DNA from: Hymenobacter sp. YIM 151500-1
GTDB taxonomy: Bacteria; Bacteroidota; Bacteroidia; Cytophagales; Hymenobacteraceae
Assembly: GCF_025979885.1 (NCBI RefSeq)
Contig: NZ_CP110139.1
Location: forward strand, 2,294,001 to 2,358,000
Length of the DNA stretch: 64,000 bases
Direction: 5' to 3'
The position numbers and the translations under genes are program-made. The notes below the pieces were generated by a model. It was not told the origin of the DNA, searched no databases, and worked only from the letters and a program-made list of their open reading frames with translations. Of this stretch, positions 1 to 8,327 are shown one piece after another; the stretch's first letter is position 1, and every line of letters begins with the position of its first letter.

Positions 1-657
1 GAGTCGTACGGCTTCCTGGGGGCCACCTTTGACTTTGAAGAGCAAGTTACCCGCAAGTTCACGCCCGAAACCAAATACGTTTTCAGCCATAAATACGGCA
101 AAACCCGCCGCGCCTACTCCGATGCTTTTGCCGATGCCTACCACGAAAAGCAGGTGGGCGGCATGATAGCCTTCCGGCTGCGGCTGGCTCCCACGCTGGT
201 CGGCTCCCTGTGGCTGACGGCCTGGAAAGACGCCGGCAGCCCCGACCTTAACGGCCTGCTCGCCAAGAAACCCACCAAGGAGGAAAATGAAAAGCTGGAT
301 GAGGAGCTGAAAGCTTGGAAAGACAACCAGCTGGTTTCCCAGCAGATCCTGGCGGCGCTGAAAAAGGAAAAAGCCCGGGAGCGGCCCGACCTCATCAATG
401 CGGCCAAGGACATGCCGCCCCCTCCCACCGAGGAAGCTGCCGCTCCGGCGGCTACGCCGGCCGCCGCGCCGGCCGCGGGAGCCCCGCCCGTGCCCGGCGC
501 CCCCACCCCGCCCGCGGGCACCGAGAAAGTGAAGGTGAAAGCCAAGCCCGCCGACGGCCCCGCCCAAAAAGCCAAAACCAAAGCCGCCGACAAACCCGCC
601 AAAAAGAAAAAGCCAGCCGCCGACGGCTGGGATACCCCGGCTGGCTCCGGCTGGTAA
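1..657 (+). CDS. C-terminal part of a zinc-dependent phospholipase C / S1-P1 nuclease-like protein (5' truncated)
   Basis: The frame is open from base 1, so the gene begins outside the window and only the last 218 residues are seen. The part around residues 30-75, with YSDAFADAYHE and SLWLTAWKDAGSPDL, resembles the C-terminal helices of Bacteroidota proteins annotated as zinc-dependent phospholipase C or S1/P1-type enzymes (recalled from the family, not searched). The metal-ligand part is missing. After about residue 130 the chain becomes a low-complexity Pro/Ala/Lys tail, probably disordered. A second member of the same broad fold lies at 19095-20357. The reading frame is certain; the family call is tentative. 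Confidence 0.6.
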   Translation, partial: ESYGFLGATFDFEEQVTRKFTPETKYVFSHKYGKTRRAYSDAFADAYHEKQVGGMIAFRLRLAPTLVGSLWLTAWKDAGSPDLNGLLAKKPTKEENEKLDEELKAWKDNQLVSQQILAALKKEKARERPDLINAAKDMPPPPTEEAAAPAATPAAAPAAGAPPVPGAPTPPAGTEKVKVKAKPADGPAQKAKTKAADKPAKKKKPAADGWDTPAGSGW

Positions 658-1016
658 GGGCCACATCGGAAGACGGCAGCGGAGCGACGAAAGCGCCAAA
701 ACGGCTGCATCTTTTCTTTTGCGCGAGTATTTCTCGGGCCTCCACGCACCCACAAGGGCTTGCCAGCTGGCAGGCCCTTGCTGGTTTATGCCGGATGAGC
801 TTTGCCGCTAACTGCCGTGCAGCCAGCCAGATGCAGAAAAAACCACGGTTGAGCTAAAGTAAACCTACCATCGTTAATAGGTATAATACACTGTAAATCA
901 GAGCTATATAATCAGACAAAAGCCCGAATTCTGTACCGCTGCCCGTGGGTGCCAGCCGTACTGCTACCTGAGCTTACTGGCTTCGTGCTCTTTTTTTCAA
1001 CCAACTCACTCACGCT
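658..1016. other. Intergenic gap with one perfect hairpin
   Basis: No credible gene. Bases 753-780 form a 14-bp stem without a loop (CAAGGGCTTGCCAG and its partner, one G-U pair). The following T run is weak, so it may be a poor terminator for the upstream gene. The stretch 850-930 is AT-rich and contains TATAAT-like words but no clear Bacteroidota -33/-7 pair. Confidence 0.4.
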
Positions 1017-1922
1017 ATGATCCTACGCTATGACCGGCTGGCCGTAGAGCTGCCCAAACCCAAAAATCCGTCGCCCAATGACGCGGCGGCGGTGCAGGAA
1101 CTGCTCGGCGGTAAGTACGGCGAGATGTCGACGCTGATGAACTACACGTTCCAGTCGTTCAATTTCCGCGGCCGCAACCGCCTGCGGCCCTTCTACGACC
1201 TGACCTGTAGCATTGCGGCCGAAGAGTACAGCCACATCGAGGCCGTAAGCTACGCCATCAACCTGCTGCTCAATGGCCAGACGCCCCGCGGCAAAGACCC
1301 GGTGCCCGGTCCGCTCAAGGAAATGGCCGACGCCCGCAACTCTTACCACTTCCTGAGCAGCGCCCAGGCAGCCGTGCCCTTCGACTCGATGGGCAACCCC
1401 TGGACCGGGCAGTACGTGCACGCCAGCGGCAACCTGAAGCTGGACCTCTTGCACAACTTCTTTTTGGAGTGCGGGGCCCGCGCCAACAAGATGCGGGTGT
1501 ACGAGATGGTGACGGACCCCTGCGCCCGCACCATGATAGGCTACCTGCTGGTACGCGGCGGCCTGCACGTGGTGGCTTATGCCAAAGCCCTGGAGAAACT
1601 GACCGGGGTGGAAGTAAGCAAGCTGGTGCCCGTACCCGACCTGAGCAACGACGCCTTCCCGGAAGCCAAGAAGCTCCAGGACCAGCAGAAGCTGCACCTC
1701 AAGCTCTACACCTTCAGCCCCGACGACTACGGGCAGGTAGGTCAAATCTGGAACGGCCAGCACCCCGAAGATGGTCAGCCCCTGCAAGTGCTGCAAGGCG
1801 GCCTGATGGGCGTGCCTTACCCCGAGCTGGATGAGGAGCCCCAGCTCAGCTCGCCCGGCGCCGACGACTACGACCCCGAAATGTTCAAGGACATAGCCAA
1901 AAAGATGGGCGTGAAGCTGTAA
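1017..1922 (+). CDS. Manganese catalase
   Basis: 301 residues. It disproportionates hydrogen peroxide to water and oxygen with a dinuclear manganese centre, in the cytoplasm. The four-helix ferritin-like core is clear. The expected ligands can be placed as E36, E70, H73, E151 and H184: the E70-H73 and E151-H184 spacings match those known for Lactobacillus Mn-catalase (E66-H69, E148-H181). The C-terminal tail (from about residue 265) is acidic and family-typical. The gene stands alone, followed by a strong terminator. The ATG at 1017 has no Shine-Dalgarno, as usual in this phylum. Confidence 0.95.
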   Translation: MILRYDRLAVELPKPKNPSPNDAAAVQELLGGKYGEMSTLMNYTFQSFNFRGRNRLRPFYDLTCSIAAEEYSHIEAVSYAINLLLNGQTPRGKDPVPGPLKEMADARNSYHFLSSAQAAVPFDSMGNPWTGQYVHASGNLKLDLLHNFFLECGARANKMRVYEMVTDPCARTMIGYLLVRGGLHVVAYAKALEKLTGVEVSKLVPVPDLSNDAFPEAKKLQDQQKLHLKLYTFSPDDYGQVGQIWNGQHPEDGQPLQVLQGGLMGVPYPELDEEPQLSSPGADDYDPEMFKDIAKKMGVKL

Positions 1923-1954
1923 GTTCTATCTGCTGCGGCAGCTACAACCCGTAG

Positions 1955-2004
1955 ACACCCAACTCGTCAGCCGCACTAGTGGCGGGCGGGTTGGGTGTTT
2001 TTTT
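1955..2004 (+). terminator. Rho-independent terminator after Mn-catalase
   Basis: 12-bp stem 1955-1966 with 1987-1998 (ACACCCAACTCG pairs with CGGGTTGGGTGT, one G-U), followed by a run of T. Confidence 0.85.
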
Positions 2005-2158
2005 GGCAGCGTGGTAGAAGTCCCACGTGTCAGCTACCAAAAACGGATTACAATTTTTTAATCCTCTCGTCATCCACACGCGCAGTGTCTGGTGCCGAGT
2101 GCCAGTTCTGCGTAGCTTCGGCCCGTTGAAGATTCATTCCACGCTTACACGCTCTGGT

Positions 2159-2911
2159 ATGGCTGGCTCTGTCTTGCTGCGTACTTCCCTGCTCCTGGCC
2201 GTATCGGTGGCTGCGCTGCCGGCCTGCAATCAGTCGCCGCCCGCGGCCGAAAAGCCGGACGCTCCGGCGGGGACGCCGCAGGTGCCCGGCCCCGACCTTA
2301 CGGCCCTTACCGACTCCAACGCCGCGGCCCTGCTCACGGCCTACTGGCAGCAGCACCCGGCCCGGGAGGTGCTGCTCCAGACCCGGCACGGCAACATGCG
2401 CATCCGCCTCTACGACGACACGCCCATCCACACGGCCAACTTCCTGCTGCTCAGCCGCAAAGGGGTGTTTAACGAAACTGTGTTCAACCGCGTGGTGAAC
2501 GGCTTTGCCATTCAGGGCGGCACCTCCGACCACCGCACCATTCGCATCCGGGAGTACCGCCTGCCGCCCGAAATCCGGCCCCAGCACTTCCACAAGCGCG
2601 GGGCCGTGGGCATGGCCCGCTACGACGGCAAAGAAAACCCCGGCAAGCTGTCCTCCAACAACGACTTCTACATCGTGCAGGGGCAGAAGCTGACGCCCGC
2701 CCAGGCCCAGGCCGCCGCCGGCCGCAAGCTCACTCCGGAGCAGCTCCAAGCCTACGCCACCATAGGCGGCACCCCCAGCCTCGACGGCCAGTACACGGTG
2801 TTCGGCGAGGTGGTCGAAGGCCTCGACGTCATCGACAAAATTGCCGCTGAGCCCGTGGATACTGACAAGTGGCCGAAAAAGGACGTGGACATCAAGGTGA
2901 AAGTATTGTAG
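2159..2911 (+). CDS. Peptidyl-prolyl cis-trans isomerase, cyclophilin type, lipoprotein
   Basis: 250 residues from the ATG at 2159. The frame is open further upstream, but this start directly precedes a lipoprotein signal (LPAC, Cys23), so the longer form is unlikely. Residues ~70-250 are a cyclophilin domain (GNMRIRLYDDTPIHTANF, then VFNRVVNGFAIQGG and QYTVFGEVVEGLDVIDKI). It should catalyse prolyl isomerisation of proteins in the periplasm, anchored to a membrane. An insert rich in Gln/Ala near residue 185 (KLTPAQAQAAAGRKLTPEQ) is common in Bacteroidota members. The stop codon lies at the edge of a palindromic repeat (2908-3027). Confidence 0.9.
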   Translation: MAGSVLLRTSLLLAVSVAALPACNQSPPAAEKPDAPAGTPQVPGPDLTALTDSNAAALLTAYWQQHPAREVLLQTRHGNMRIRLYDDTPIHTANFLLLSRKGVFNETVFNRVVNGFAIQGGTSDHRTIRIREYRLPPEIRPQHFHKRGAVGMARYDGKENPGKLSSNNDFYIVQGQKLTPAQAQAAAGRKLTPEQLQAYATIGGTPSLDGQYTVFGEVVEGLDVIDKIAAEPVDTDKWPKKDVDIKVKVL

Positions 2912-3027
2912 GGGCGCGTTGCACGCGCCGGCCAGGCTGTGTAGTGTAGCTGCACTTGAAGCTGCTTAGCACTCCATTCGGGCCAGAGCACTTGCCCTAC
3001 CGACGGGCGCGTGCGACGCGCCCCTAC
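2908..3027. repeat. Palindromic intergenic repeat, family C (GTAGGGGCGCG type)
   Basis: Terminal inverted copies of a self-palindromic 23-24-mer: 2908-2930 (begins GTAGGGGCGCGTTGCACGCG) and 3004-3027 in reverse. The element lies between two convergent genes; the stop codons of both (2909-2911 and 3024-3026) fall inside its ends. A related element made of a different core (GTAGAGACGC...) is at 26022-26121. Confidence 0.8.
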
Positions 3028-3377
3028 CGCCGTATTTGCACCAGCTGGGTTTTGAGCCTGTCGCCGGGCTGGAGCTGAAGCAGCTCGCGCAGCTCGGCGC
3101 GGGTGTAGCCAATGGTCACGGCGCTGGGCCGGAAGTCGGGTTGGGTGAGGTCGGCGTCGGCGGACGGGGCTTCCTTACTGGCCGGGTGCAGGTAGGCACT
3201 GTCGGGCGTGACGCGGAACAGGTGGTAGAAGAAGTAGCGCGTGGCGGTGGTATCGTCCTGGGGGCGGAAACGCACCACGTACACGTCGCCCACTTGCGGG
3301 TTGGCTACTTGTTCTTCGAGATTCTCGGCGCGGGAACAGCCGGCCAGCAGTAGGGCCAGGCACAAGGTCTTTTTCAT
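3024..3377 (-). CDS. Small lipoprotein of unknown function
   Basis: 117 residues from the ATG at 3377-3375. A short lipoprotein signal ends in LLAGC (Cys14). The mature part is about 100 residues with alternating hydrophobic and polar stretches (VYVVRFRPQ, TRYFFYHLFRVTPDSAYLHP), suggesting a small beta-rich domain. I do not recognise the family. A longer frame upstream is possible but would bury the signal peptide. The start lies only 4 bases after a GCGTACCTTGC promoter box, so the mRNA may be almost leaderless. Confidence 0.75.
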   Translation of the reverse strand: MKKTLCLALLLAGCSRAENLEEQVANPQVGDVYVVRFRPQDDTTATRYFFYHLFRVTPDSAYLHPASKEAPSADADLTQPDFRPSAVTIGYTRAELRELLQLQPGDRLKTQLVQIRR

Positions 3378-3381
3378 GCGG

Positions 3382-3392
3382 GCAAGGTACGC
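3382..3392 (-). promoter_or_regulatory. GCGTACCTTGC box (-7-like element)
   Basis: On the minus strand GCGTACCTTGC lies immediately upstream of the lipoprotein ATG. It resembles the Bacteroidota -7 box TAnnTTTG and recurs upstream of other genes here (6002, 11208, 33274, 44212). Confidence 0.5.
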
Positions 3393-3434
3393 AAGCCGGG
3401 GTGGCAGAAGCACCCGCCGGCCCCAACCGCCCAC

Positions 3435-3465
3435 AAAAAAGCGGCCCGCAGAATCTGCGGGCCGC
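3435..3465 (-). terminator. Terminator of the M13 peptidase gene
   Basis: 11-bp GC-rich stem (GCGGCCCGCAG at 3441-3451, partner at 3455-3465), followed on the minus strand by six T. Confidence 0.85.
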
Positions 3466-3507
3466 TGTAGCTGCGCCTATAGCTGGAGAAGTATTCGAGC
3501 ACCAAGT

Positions 3508-5619
3508 CTACCACACTTTGGCGCGGTCGGCCTGGGCGCGCACCATTTTGGCGTCTTCCTTGCAGCCGAAGGCTTCGTAGAACTGGGGCATGTTCATCAG
3601 GGGGCCGCTGGTGCGGTACTGGGCCGGGGAGTGCGGGTCGGTCAGGACTTGCTGGCGCAGATACTCGGGGCGGGCGTTAGTGCGCCAAATCTGGGCCCAG
3701 GCCAGGAAGAAGCGCTGCTCCGGCGTGAAACCATCGTACTTGGGGCGCGGAGCCGCGCCGTATTTCTTTTGCAGCTGCTTTTGCAGGGCCGAGTAGGCAA
3801 TGCTCAGGCCACCGAGGTCGGCCAGGTTTTCGCCCATGGTCAGCTTGCCGTTCACGTACACCGAGTCCAGGGGCGAAAAGGCCGAGTATTGCTTGCCCAC
3901 CATGTCGGCCCGCTGCTCAAACTTCTGAGCGTCTTCCTTGGTCCACCAGTCGCGCAGGTTGCCCTGGGCGTCGTACTGCCGGCCCTGGTCGTCGAAGCCA
4001 TGGGTGATTTCGTGGCCGATGACGGCGCCCATGCCGCCGTAGTTTACCGCGTCGTCGGCCTTGGGGTCGAAGAAGGGGGGCTGCATGATGCCGGCCGGAA
4101 ACACGATTTCGTTCATGCTGGGGTTGTAGTAGGCATTCACCGTGGGCGGGGTCATGCCCCACTCCTGCCGGTCAATCGGCTTGCCCAGCTTGCTGATATT
4201 GTCACGATACGCCCATTCGCGGGCGGCCAGCACGTTTTTCAGGTAGGACTCCCGCGAAATCTGCAAGGCCGAGTAGTCTTTCCACTTGTCGGGGTAGCCT
4301 ATTTTTACCGTGAAGGCGTTCAGCTTCTTCATGGCCTCCTGCTTGGTGGCGTCGCTCATCCAGTCGAGTTGCTGGATATGCTCGCCCATAGCCTCCTTGA
4401 TGTTGGCCACCATCTCCAGGGCCTTCTGCTTAGCCTCGGGCGTGAAGGCTTTTTCCACGTACACCTGCCCGAAGGCCTCGCCCAGGGCCGCGTCCGTCGA
4501 GCGCAGCATGCGCTTCCAGCGGGGCTGCTGCTTTTTGGCACCGGTCAGTACCTGCGAGAAGCGAAAGGCCTCGTCGCCGAACGCCTTGGGCAGGGCCTGC
4601 GTCACCGACGACACTGTGTGCCAGCGCAGATAGGTTTTCTGGTCGGCCAGGGGCTCCGTCTTGAACATGGTGTTCACTTCCTTCAGGAACTCCGGCTGGC
4701 CCACAATAACGGTGGTAGCCTGGCCCAGCCCGGCCTGCTTCAGCCCTTGCGGCAAGCCAAGGTTGGGGTAGTTCTTACCCAGCTGAGCCACGGTAATCTT
4801 GTTGTAGTTGGCGTTGGGGTCGCGCAAGGCCACGCGGGTACGGCTGGCTTTGGCCAGGCGGGTTTCCAGGCGCAGCACCGTGGCGGCGTTCTTCTGGGCC
4901 GCGGCCTCCGAGTCGCCGAGCAGCTTGAAGGTGTTCACCAGGTAGGTTTGGTAGGCTGCCCGGATGGCTTTGGAGCGCGGGTCGTCCTTGAGGTAGTAGT
5001 CCCGGTCGGGCAGGCTCAGGCCGCCCTGGAACATCTGCACGGCGTATTCGTCGCTCTTCTTATCGTCCTGGCCCACGTACATGCCAAACCAGGAGCCGCC
5101 GGTGTGGGCTTTGGGGTCGAATTGCAGACGCTGCAGGTCGGCCAGGGTTTTGGCCGCCGCAATCCGGTCCAGATACGGCTTCACGTACTTCAGGCCCGCC
5201 GCCTCAATGGCCGCCGAGTCCATGGCCGAGGCGTAGAAGTCGCCCACCTTTTGCAGGTTGGAGCCTTTGGCAGCCGAGGTGTTGGCGGCGGCTTCGTCCA
5301 GAATCTGCCGCATTACGGCGTTGTTCTTGTCGCCCAGCTCGTTGAACGAGCCCCAACGCACCTCGGCGGCCGGCACGGGGTTGTTCTTCAGCCAGTTGCC
5401 GCTGGCATAGTGAAAAAAGTCGTCGCACGGATTAACGGACAGGTCAACGTTGGCTACGTTCAGCCCCACGCCCTTAGGGTCGGCGGCCGGGGCCGGAGTG
5501 GCGGCGGGGGCCGTGGTGGTACTGGCCGCCGTGGTAGCCGGGGTGCTGCTGGCACAGCCAGCCAGGGCCAAGCCCGTAGCTGCTACCGCCAGCAACGTCA
5601 AGTGGTTGCGTTTTTTCAT
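3508..5619 (-). CDS. M13 family zinc metallopeptidase (neprilysin/PepO-like), lipoprotein
   Basis: 703 residues. It is an envelope endopeptidase that should cleave peptides using one zinc ion. A lipoprotein signal (LALAGC, Cys22) is followed by a Thr/Ala/Pro linker to about residue 48. The Peptidase_M13_N helical domain follows, and the catalytic domain carries HEITH at 536-540 and GENLADLGG with the third zinc ligand E597. NAYYNPSMNEIVFPAG just before the HExxH motif is also family-typical. Length matches the family (about 680-700). Monocistronic: terminator downstream, repeat element upstream. Confidence 0.96.
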   Translation of the reverse strand: MKKRNHLTLLAVAATGLALAGCASSTPATTAASTTTAPAATPAPAADPKGVGLNVANVDLSVNPCDDFFHYASGNWLKNNPVPAAEVRWGSFNELGDKNNAVMRQILDEAAANTSAAKGSNLQKVGDFYASAMDSAAIEAAGLKYVKPYLDRIAAAKTLADLQRLQFDPKAHTGGSWFGMYVGQDDKKSDEYAVQMFQGGLSLPDRDYYLKDDPRSKAIRAAYQTYLVNTFKLLGDSEAAAQKNAATVLRLETRLAKASRTRVALRDPNANYNKITVAQLGKNYPNLGLPQGLKQAGLGQATTVIVGQPEFLKEVNTMFKTEPLADQKTYLRWHTVSSVTQALPKAFGDEAFRFSQVLTGAKKQQPRWKRMLRSTDAALGEAFGQVYVEKAFTPEAKQKALEMVANIKEAMGEHIQQLDWMSDATKQEAMKKLNAFTVKIGYPDKWKDYSALQISRESYLKNVLAAREWAYRDNISKLGKPIDRQEWGMTPPTVNAYYNPSMNEIVFPAGIMQPPFFDPKADDAVNYGGMGAVIGHEITHGFDDQGRQYDAQGNLRDWWTKEDAQKFEQRADMVGKQYSAFSPLDSVYVNGKLTMGENLADLGGLSIAYSALQKQLQKKYGAAPRPKYDGFTPEQRFFLAWAQIWRTNARPEYLRQQVLTDPHSPAQYRTSGPLMNMPQFYEAFGCKEDAKMVRAQADRAKVW

Positions 5620-5727
5620 AATGTAAGGAAAAGGGTGGGTTAGCGAATGTCTGAAACAAGGTAGCCATTCCTGGCCACGCGGTTTGCGGAACGCAAAGAC
5701 GAGCTGCCGCCGTTGGGCGTTGCATGT

Positions 5728-5990
5728 GGTGATGGGGTGACAGGTAACAAGTGACAGGGGACAGGAGGAACGTCATGCTGAGCGGAGGAGCAGGCGTAGT
5801 CGAAGCATTTCTCCCGCTTCGTTGTGGTGCTATCGTCATGCTGAGCTGGCCGAAGCATCTCTGCCGCTTCGTTTACACGATTGAGATTAGCCTGCAGTAG
5901 AGATGCTTCGACTGCGGCTGCGCCTTCGCTCAGCATGACGTTCCTCCTGTCACCTGTCACTTGTCACCTGTTACCTGTCACCCCATCACC
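5728..5990. repeat. Long nested inverted repeat between the M13 peptidase and xseA
   Basis: The outer arms (about 5728-5778 and 5938-5990) are iterations of a unit like CCTGTCA/TGACAGG and are near-perfect inverted copies. Nested inside are inverted copies of the dispersed family-A repeat (CGTCATGCTGAGC ... GAAGCATCTCT). It occupies most of the 400-bp gap between two divergent genes; nothing coding is seen there. Confidence 0.85.
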
Positions 5991-6001
5991 ATTTCCTCTC
6001 T

Positions 6002-6012
6002 GCGTACCTTGC
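6002..6012 (+). promoter_or_regulatory. GCGTACCTTGC box upstream of xseA
   Basis: The box ends 7 bases before the xseA ATG at 6020, implying a very short or absent leader. Same sequence as at 3382-3392 and 33274-33284. Confidence 0.5.
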
Positions 6013-6019
6013 GCTTTGT

Positions 6020-7504
6020 ATGCCGCCTCTCTACAACCGCCGCCCCGATGTAGGCCTTCGCGCCCAGCTGCCGCCGGCCGCGCTGCCACTCAGCGAGCTG
6101 CTGGCCCGCGTGCGCCAGAGCCTCACGGAGCGGTTTCCGGACTCCTACTGGGTGGTGGCTGAAATTGCCGACCTCACGCTGCCCCGCACCATCGGGGCCC
6201 ACTGCTACCTCACCCTCACCGACCAGCACACCACCGGGCGCGGGGCCCAGCTGAAAGCCCAGGCGCGGGCCACCATTTGGAGCCAGCGGTACCAGCAGCT
6301 GGCGGCAGCTTTTGCCGAGCACACCGGCCTGGAGCTGCGCGCGGGGCTGAAAGTGATGCTGCGCGTGCAGGTGAAGTTTCACGAGCAGTTTGGCCTGAGC
6401 CTCGACGTGCTGGCCCTCGACCCCACCTACACCGTGGGCGACCTGGCCCGCCTGCGCCTGGAAACCCTGCGCCAGTTAGCCGCTCAGGACCTGCTGGAGC
6501 GCCAGAAACGCCTGACGTTGCCCATCGGGGTGCAGCGGGTGGCCGTTATTTCCTCGCCCACCGCCGCCGGCTGGCAGGACTTCGTGCAGCAGCTGCGCGA
6601 GGCGCCCTACGACTTCTCCCTCACCCTGTTTCCGGCCCTGATGCAGGGCGACGATGCCCCGGCCAGCATTCGGGCGGCCCTGGATGCCATCCGGCCCCGG
6701 CGCGGGGAGTTTGATGCCGTGGTCATTATCCGGGGCGGGGGTGCCAAAACCGACTTGCTGGCCTTCGACGACTACGGGCTGGCGGCGGCCGTGGGCTCGT
6801 TTCCGGTGCCCGTGCTAACCGGCATTGGGCACGAGCGGGACGAGGCCGTGGTGGACCTCACGGCCCACACAGCCCTGAAAACCCCGACGGCCGTGGCGGC
6901 TTTCCTGATTGAGCGCCTGGCCCGGCTGGAAGCGGCGCTGGAAGGTTACGGGGGCCGCATCCGGGAGCTGGCCCAGGTCCGCGTGCAGCACGAGGCCGCC
7001 CAGCTGCGCCGCCTGCTGCGGCGGGCCCACCTTTCGGCTCGGGAGCAACTCGATGTGGCTCGTGGCCTGCTGCACCAGCGCATTCGGGCGGCGGCGGCAG
7101 CGCCGCGCGGCCAGCTTCGCCAGCAGCAGCAGCAGCTCACGCGCCGCCGCCACCAGCTGCACCGGGCCGCCCGCACTGCCGTGCGGCACCACGAGCAGCA
7201 GCTGCGCCTGCGGGGCCGGGCCCTGGCCCGCCGCTTCCGGCGCCTGCACCGCCGCCGCCGCGAGCAGCTGCTGCGCCAGCGGTTTGCCTTGCAGCTGGCC
7301 GCCACTCGCCTGCTGCACCGCGCCGAGCTGCGCCTGGCCCGGCTGCCGGCCTCGCCCGCGCCCGGCACCGTGCGCCTGCTCACACCCAAGGGCCAACCCT
7401 TCGCCGTTGGGTCGCTGCGGCCGGGCCAGGAGGTGCTGCTGCGCCTGCCCGACGCCCTGGTGCCGGCCCGTATCGGCGGGCAATTGCCGCTGTTTATTCG
7501 CTAG
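6020..7504 (+). CDS. xseA: Exodeoxyribonuclease VII large subunit
   Basis: 494 residues. Catalytic subunit of exonuclease VII, which degrades single-stranded DNA from either end to oligonucleotides and acts in repair. An N-terminal OB fold (about 20-125, LSELLARVRQSL, WVVAEIADLT) is followed by the Exonuc_VII_L nuclease domain (VAVISSPTAAGWQDF, DAVVIIRGGGAKTDLLAFDD, PVLTGIGHERDEAVVD). The C-terminal half is a long Arg/Gln/Leu-rich coiled coil. xseB follows 23 bp downstream, so the two are almost certainly co-transcribed. Confidence 0.97.
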   Translation: MPPLYNRRPDVGLRAQLPPAALPLSELLARVRQSLTERFPDSYWVVAEIADLTLPRTIGAHCYLTLTDQHTTGRGAQLKAQARATIWSQRYQQLAAAFAEHTGLELRAGLKVMLRVQVKFHEQFGLSLDVLALDPTYTVGDLARLRLETLRQLAAQDLLERQKRLTLPIGVQRVAVISSPTAAGWQDFVQQLREAPYDFSLTLFPALMQGDDAPASIRAALDAIRPRRGEFDAVVIIRGGGAKTDLLAFDDYGLAAAVGSFPVPVLTGIGHERDEAVVDLTAHTALKTPTAVAAFLIERLARLEAALEGYGGRIRELAQVRVQHEAAQLRRLLRRAHLSAREQLDVARGLLHQRIRAAAAAPRGQLRQQQQQLTRRRHQLHRAARTAVRHHEQQLRLRGRALARRFRRLHRRRREQLLRQRFALQLAATRLLHRAELRLARLPASPAPGTVRLLTPKGQPFAVGSLRPGQEVLLRLPDALVPARIGGQLPLFIR

Positions 7505-7527
7505 CTTGTTTTTCTTCTCTACTGTTT

Positions 7528-7758
7528 ATGCCACCCCAACACCTCACCTACCGCCAAGCCATCGAGGAGCTGGAAACCATTTTGCGCGCCCTCGAAACCG
7601 ACGCCGTAGACGTGGACGACCTCACGGCCCGCGTGCAGCGCTCGGCTGAGCTGATTCGCCTCTGCAAGCAGAAGCTGCGCTCCGCTGAGTCGGCCATCGA
7701 CCAGGTGTTTGACAATCTGGAGGAGGAAGAAGACGCCGATTTTGACGCTGAGGAGTAG
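7528..7758 (+). CDS. xseB: Exodeoxyribonuclease VII small subunit
   Basis: 76 residues, the usual length. It is the helical-hairpin subunit that binds the coiled coil of XseA in several copies. Family features are LTYRQAIEELETILRALE and a second helix LIRLCKQKLRSAESAIDQVF. The acidic tail (EEEEDADFDAEE) is typical. It lies directly after xseA in the same orientation. Confidence 0.95.
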   Translation: MPPQHLTYRQAIEELETILRALETDAVDVDDLTARVQRSAELIRLCKQKLRSAESAIDQVFDNLEEEEDADFDAEE

Positions 7759-7859
7759 CCAGCTACGCCTACCCCCGGAGGAAATCAGTCTTCTGGCCGT
7801 ACATATTCTATTTCTATATCCCAGATTAGCCAGCAGCACGATGGCGGGTGAGCTAAGGC

Positions 7860-7892
7860 TTTGCGCTCTGTCGGGAGGTATGTTTATATTTG
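7860..7892 (+). promoter_or_regulatory. Bacteroidota-type promoter
   Basis: TTTG at 7860-7863, 21-bp spacer, then TATATTTG at 7885-7892, a full match to the known TTTG / TAnnTTTG arrangement. The predicted start is about 25 bp before the ATG at 7924. Confidence 0.65.
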
Positions 7893-7923
7893 AAGATATC
7901 CATTCACTTCGTTTATATACCTC

Positions 7924-8316
7924 ATGCCGCAGTCCTTATTCTCCACCTCATCGTTTGACCTGGCCCAGGCCAGCGACTGGACCCGTCGCTTTCGGGCCCA
8001 GAGTGACCATGACGTGAAAGGCCACGTGTTTAGCCGGGCCGACCTGGAAGCGGTGCTGGCTCAACCCGGCGCCGAAGGCATTCGTTTCTACTACGGCCGC
8101 GACGAGCAAAACCAGCCCCGCCTCGTGATGGTGGGCGTCGACGGCACCGACAACGACATTCTGCCGGCTCCTACGGTGTCAGCGGCCTCCATGGCCCTCG
8201 TGCCCACCTTGGGTTTCCAAAGCTTGCAGGACGACAGCCAGGACCCAGGCGGCATTGTGGGCCCCGGCAAAACCTGCCCGCCATTCTGTAGCTCTGATAA
8301 CGTACTCAATAGCTAA
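7924..8316 (+). CDS. Uncharacterised small protein with C-terminal CPPFC motif
   Basis: 130 residues without signal peptide or membrane segment. The N-terminal half contains LAQASDWTRRFR and a strand-rich core GIRFYYGRDEQNQPRLVMVGVDGTDND; the tail ends in CPPFC, a CxxxC pair that could bind metal or form a disulfide. Proteins of this shape, with a CPPxC-like end and next to a multi-spanning membrane protein, seem familiar from other Cytophagales, but I know no function. The next gene starts 11 bp downstream, so the two form an operon under the 7860-7892 promoter. Confidence 0.75.
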   Translation: MPQSLFSTSSFDLAQASDWTRRFRAQSDHDVKGHVFSRADLEAVLAQPGAEGIRFYYGRDEQNQPRLVMVGVDGTDNDILPAPTVSAASMALVPTLGFQSLQDDSQDPGGIVGPGKTCPPFCSSDNVLNS

Positions 8317-8327
8317 TCACCCTTCCC

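Noticed and set aside
2027-2158. Longer N-terminus for the cyclophilin
   Set aside because: It would bury a perfect lipoprotein signal that starts at 2159.
3241-5643. Very long open frame (about 800 codons) antisense to the M13 peptidase gene
   Set aside because: A side effect of GC-rich codon use; the other strand encodes a clear HEITH metallopeptidase and the antisense product has no recognisable domain.
5728-5990. CRISPR-like array because of the iterated units
   Set aside because: Units are 6-8 bases, degenerate and arranged as two inverted arms; no spacers or cas genes are present.
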